Below are positions 60,077 through 64,000 of a stretch of DNA of 64,000 nucleotides, in pieces (the first letter of the stretch is position 1; every line of letters begins with the position of its first letter). Source of the stretch: Suillus spraguei. Lineage: Eukaryota > Basidiomycota > Agaricomycetes > Boletales > Suillaceae. Both the position numbers and the translations under genes were made by a program. Below the pieces are notes generated by a model. The model worked only from the letters and a program-made list of their open reading frames with translations, was not told where the DNA came from and searched no databases. The stretch is taken from assembly GCA_016800925.1 (NCBI GenBank), contig JABCPU010000166.1, positions 1-64,000 of the forward strand, in the 5' to 3' direction.

Positions 60077-61931
60077 TCACCAGAACCGAGTATCTTCTGG
60101 AGGAACGTTTCCTAACTTGCGTAACATCACGATGTTGGATGTCAGGCTCGAAAACTGCACCACCAGTTAGGCTAGTTAGTCGTGAAAAGCAGTTCGCGAC
60201 GTACCCCGTTGCCTATTAACACTTGAGCATGCTGACCAATCAGCATGTCCACGGCCTGTGCGACAGGCTTTGCCTCCCAGCTCAACTTCAAATCCCTGCT
60301 GGTGGCAACACCATCCCACTTCTTCACCTGCATAAGACCCTCCTTGAGCTGTTGCAGCCACTCCACGTCTCCATTCGTCATAACATATACCCTCTTCAGC
60401 TCCTTTGCGGATCCATATAGACGCTTTTGATCACCAAGTACCTCCTGCACTTTCTCCACAATCTGCTCAATCGTCGGGAGACACGCTTTCATGTACATGT
60501 TTGTGTTTGCCTCCGAGGTCACGCCCCAACCACCGTCCGTAGGGACTTTGAACCTATCAGGGAGAGCAGAGAACTGATTGAACCCGTTCCAATCTGAGGA
60601 CCAGTTGGCAAGATGTGAACAATGATCCGCAAAGTCGCCTCGGCGAATATGAAGAGCCAGCAACCCGGTCATAGTATCCATGTCAATCGATTTGACAATA
60701 GGATGGATATCGTGTAGCGTCGTAGGAGTCGGCGGTCGATTGGAAGGACGCATGAACGAGGGCAAAAATTGAAACGAGGAAGTGGTCGGCGCAAACAAAT
60801 GAGCATTATCCACGTATGCCTGAAGAATAAGCGGAGACCATGAGAAATCTTTGAGGATAGGCGACCTGGATAGGATAGGCCACATTGAAAGTATCCGTTT
60901 CGAACCAAATAGCCTATTGGAAATTTGAGAACAGTGAGAGCTGACAACAGCACAACCACGATGACTCACCAAATCTCAAACAATTGTAATGATTCCTCTC
61001 TTATCTCAACGCATGGGTCGTCGATGTTATTCAACTTCTCCACCCACTTTTCAAATATTTTCAGAGCAGGCACGTTATGGTCCAACCTAAGATGCTCGTT
61101 CACCTCCCAGCTGTCGACCATGGTGGGATTCGGGCAGACTTTTTTGAAGTACTCCTTGGAGACAGCACGAGGCGCAACATCCCTGAGGGGCAACGACGAC
61201 CCTATTATGGGACCTGCGCAAGAGAACGGCATTGGCACGAGCGGAGACAATGTATATTGGTAACACACCACTGATGATAGCCGACAAGGGTATACGCGAA
61301 GGTATAAGTTTGCCGTTGTACGTTGAGTAATCAGGAGCGTTCCGTTCCCATGTAAAATTATCAAACACGAAACTAGCGGGGAACGCTGAGGGTGGATCAA
61401 GGTCGCAGAAACGCGGACGTACGCTCGTTTAGTCGCATGAGCCAGCACCGCATTCATCACCAGCTCCTGCATAGCATTTCCCCATCCAGAACCTGGCACG
61501 TATCAGCCCCGGACTGAATGAAAGTGACCGAAATACATACTGGTGACATGGTTGGCGGCCCAAAGGAACTTTGCATCACGCCCCTCTGGAAAAGGCAATG
61601 AAAGATTATGCTGCGGCAGGTGTCGCTCATAATCATGATATTCCTCGTACAATGGCGGGAGCGAGTGTCGTTCCGCATAGGACTTCTCTTGCGACCAAGA
61701 GGGCACGATCGTCTTCATGCGCGAGATGAACAGAAATAGGCAGACGATGAATACTCCCGTCAAAAGGCGCGTACAACGCCGCCTCGTCAGTAAAAACCGC
61801 GACGGCGGCGACTTCATGTCGGAATTTCTGAGGGGTAAAGTCGGGCTTTCTGACAGTCTGAAGTGCTTGTTTCCGTTGAACGTCAACTTGAATGATGGCA
61901 TGGTCACTGTGGTAGTGTACGTGCACCGCAC
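60077..61931 (-). CDS. O-fucosyltransferase-like type II membrane protein, copy 2, up to 531 aa
   Basis: Six exons in phase: 61931-61541, 61492-61423, 61372-61269, 61213-60970, 60913-60205, 60154-60077. A short basic N-terminus precedes one TM helix (LLTGVFIVCLFLFI). The lumenal part shows SGWGNAMQELVMNAVLA, VFDNFTW, LIPSRIPLSAIISG, and HIRRGDFADHC, the GDP-fucose-binding motif of protein O-fucosyltransferases. It continues with VYVMTNGDVEWLQQLKEG and ends in RFW. All five introns match copy 1 at 19021-20689 in position and phase; exons 2, 3 and 6 are identical in length (70, 104, 78 nt). The reading frame is continuous. Starts at 61901 (MPSFKL) or 61817 (MKSPPS) are also possible. Golgi or ER location is inferred; the acceptor is unknown. 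Confidence 0.88.
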
Positions 61932-61986
61932 TCGACAAGTTTAAGATCGGCGCACTTCGGCACGCCCGCTCATTTCACACTCCGTT

Positions 61987-62575
61987 ATGGAGGCTTCATA
62001 CTCCGCTGGTCTAGTCCCCGGTGTACTGCGCTCACTATTGGTCTCGTCACCAGCCGCCTTGTCTTGCGTGAGAGCTGTGGCGGAATGCCTTGCACTGCAT
62101 TGCCCATCGCATACTTATCCTCCCTCGTCACTGCTGCGTAAAGCGACCGGCCGCGAGTTTATGACTGTGCCGATTAAGCGCAATGTGATTGGCACGAACC
62201 AAGTGAGTACCTTCATTAATATAAAATGACAACATTGGCTAAATGACGACGCATTTGAAAGACATTCTAGGAGCCTAGTTGGCGGCCAGCAGCACGTGGA
62301 GCACCTAGTCAAACTCATAAACACGCTCTCTGATGGGGCAGGCCGTGACAGGCTACGTGAAGACGTCATGTATGCTGTAGCGAAGTAAAACCCTCGTCAC
62401 AATATCACCGAAACGCTCGAAGCCGCTTGTGGTGGTTCTGTTTCAGACAACAGACTTTCATTATCACTGGTTGATACCGCTGGCAGGATATTGAACGATC
62501 CTGAACCTCTGAAAGAGGCAATGGCATTCTGTTTAAAGGGGAAAGTTTTCAGATGACGGGGACCTGGTGCCAGTG
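61987..62575 (+). pseudogene. Remnant of an unrecognised gene
   Basis: Two protein-like stretches in the plus direction are separated by a plausible intron starting GTGAGT at 62202. The first ends TYPPSSLLRKATGREFMTVP with KRNVIGTNQ. The second reads QQHVEHLVKLINTLSDGAGR, then DRLREDVMYAVAK followed by an in-frame TAA near 62387, and SLSLVDTAGRILNDPEP further on. Conserved-looking helical segments with stops between them suggest a decayed gene. The family could not be named. It is divergent from the O-fucosyltransferase-like gene, about 55 bp from its longest start. Confidence 0.4.
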
Positions 62576-62783
62576 ATAACTTGATCAGCGTGAGCTGGTT
62601 CTAGAAGTATGGATTAATACCAGGTTGATAAGAGTGGTTCCTAATGTTCTTGTTGAACACTTCTGATCGTTCTTCTTCAGACTAGCCATGACAGCAGGAA
62701 GTGTACTAGCGGCACTGCGTTCCGAAGAACAAGAGACAATAACACATGGATGCTAGGTTCTAAACTTCTCTGTGACACCCGAA

Positions 62784-63010
62784 CTATTTAGCCCACTTAT
62801 AGGATCCGACCATCGTCGAAATATCAAGCGCCGGGAAGATCAACGGCTTGTCCTCCTTCACAGGCGCTCCATAGATGAGGACGATACGACAAACCGTGGG
62901 TGAGTCAATTCCCCGAGGTTGTACCCGAGCGAACACTGACCATTGGGTTCTGATCGGGAAGCAAGTTCCGGACCTCCCCAGAGATAGAGACACATTGCAG
63001 ACAAGGACGA
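62784..63010 (-). CDS. Coding-like fragment of unknown function
   Basis: In two frames the minus strand reads CVSISGEVRNLLPDQNPM followed by a GTCAGT donor-like site, and later VCRIVLIYGAPVKEDKPLIF and STMVGSYKWAK before a TAG at 62784. This could be two exons of a larger gene whose 5' part was not found. No family is recognised. Confidence 0.3.
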
Positions 63011-64000
63011 CGATAGGCTACTTGTACGGACACCTATAGGCCACTATCTAACCCTGAATTTTTTTGGTACCCCTTGGTTTAATTATTGGAATGATCGCGA
63101 TGTGCACATAACAAGAAACTGCGCACGGTGGTATGAAATTAAATACCAGGAAAGGTTTGATACAGGGCTTATGGCCTTATGCTTTCCACTCACACCCACA
63201 GTTATATGCAATGAAATAACGATTATCAACAGAGGCGTCGTGTGAAATGATATTCGGCTCGACGTGCCGCGTGAAGCTTTAAATGTATCACATCATTATC
63301 AATGCCATCAGAGATTCATACCCTTCGCAATGATGCAAACAGAAGTTGGCCTGCGGGAGAGTCCGTCGAGGAATATTATATGCTCCACCGATCTGAAGCA
63401 AGCTGCGTTCTGATAGGTGAATGTACCCCGAGGGAATCATCCTTTAGAAGGGTTCGTCGACTTGCCAGACCTCCTTCAAATAGACATAAAGTTTCTGCGT
63501 TGACCTCCAATCGATCACCCTCGATGTATCATATACCTAATCTCTACAAGGGTATAGGCGCTCTCAGGCTCCAAAACGCTCCCATGCGATATTGCGATGG
63601 AGTGCGTGAGTGCGATAGACGGACGGAGTTGCTCTACCTTCTTCCATTTTTACTTACGCATGTTCCTCGTTATTCGCGTCACGAACCAACTAGCTAGTAC
63701 ATCTTTAGAGTGTTCGCCTGCGGTACCGTACCCAAGAATAAGTAGGCACCCCAGAAAGTGCAAGGCGCCGAAGCATTGCTTGAGAAAGCCGCGTTGCAAC
63801 GTAGCCTCGACCTCCAGGACCGTGAAATGGGGTCTCGTCGAGAAATCACGAGCTTCCCGTTTTCCTGACTTTGCAATACAATACAATGGACATGCCCACG
63901 CAACCATCTCATAGAATAGAGTGGTCATGCCGCACCACTATGAGTCACAGAACAAGGTATGAGAAGAGATGAAAATAAGGTCGGACAGCCGCGGATGCAT
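63011..64000. other. No supported gene at the right edge
   Basis: Open frames at 63302-63914 (+) and 63928-63650 (-) overlap one another and lack recognisable motifs. A gene may continue beyond the edge, but nothing here supports it. Confidence 0.35.

Overview
The window reads as nuclear DNA of a basidiomycete fungus, most likely an Agaricomycete. Genes are split by many short introns (mostly 45-75 bp, GT-AG with a recurrent minority of GC-AG). Several families are ones I know from mushroom-forming fungi: WD40-TPR fusions, a 7-TM family of unknown role, type II membrane O-fucosyltransferase-like proteins and chromodomain Ty3/Gypsy elements. Gene models were built by hand from splice signals, reading phase and paralogue comparison. 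No database search was possible.

Layout. 1-6209: 3' part of a Ty3/Gypsy chromovirus with a pol broken by about ten frameshifts, then an intact zinc-knuckle ORF, polypurine tract and 3' LTR. 6210-14700: mostly transposon debris (a probable solo LTR, a possible second LTR, a pogo-like transposase relic lacking its catalytic core) and intron-like unresolved sequence. 14829-18093: a homeodomain gene and a single-pass membrane protein gene. 19021-20689: O-fucosyltransferase-like gene 1 (+). 21375-23380: a decayed gene with KPVIYLYP and YLFWE motifs. 23827-30027: three WD40-TPR paralogues in tandem on the minus strand, two intact and one truncated. 30594-31370: a small PX-domain gene hidden by five introns. 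31855-41990: a tandem triplication of a roughly 3 kb unit, each carrying a 7-TM gene, with a 5'-truncated LINE inserted between copies 1 and 2. 42260-51176: a conserved housekeeping block: Gyp2-like TBC/EF-hand Rab-GAP, SWD3/WDR5-like COMPASS subunit, EngB-type GTPase, DAL5-like MFS transporter. 51331-52118: a non-autonomous pogo element with perfect 23-bp inverted repeats and TA target duplication. 52119-57050: gene-poor. 57054-59040: pirin-like gene and a membrane-protein gene. 60077-61931: O-fucosyltransferase-like gene 2 (-), an inverted paralogue of gene 1. 61987-64000: fragments.

The housekeeping genes act in separate processes (Rab GTP hydrolysis, H3K4 methylation, organelle ribosome assembly, small-acid uptake) and are not a pathway. 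Lineage-specific families dominate the rest and show tandem duplication, decay and transposon insertion. The strongest unusual signals are the zinc-knuckle ORF placed downstream of pol, GC-AG introns recurring in at least five genes (one site conserved in all three 7-TM copies), the 7-TM and WD40-TPR arrays, and single-base frameshifts inside otherwise well-conserved genes. The last could be real decay or assembly error.
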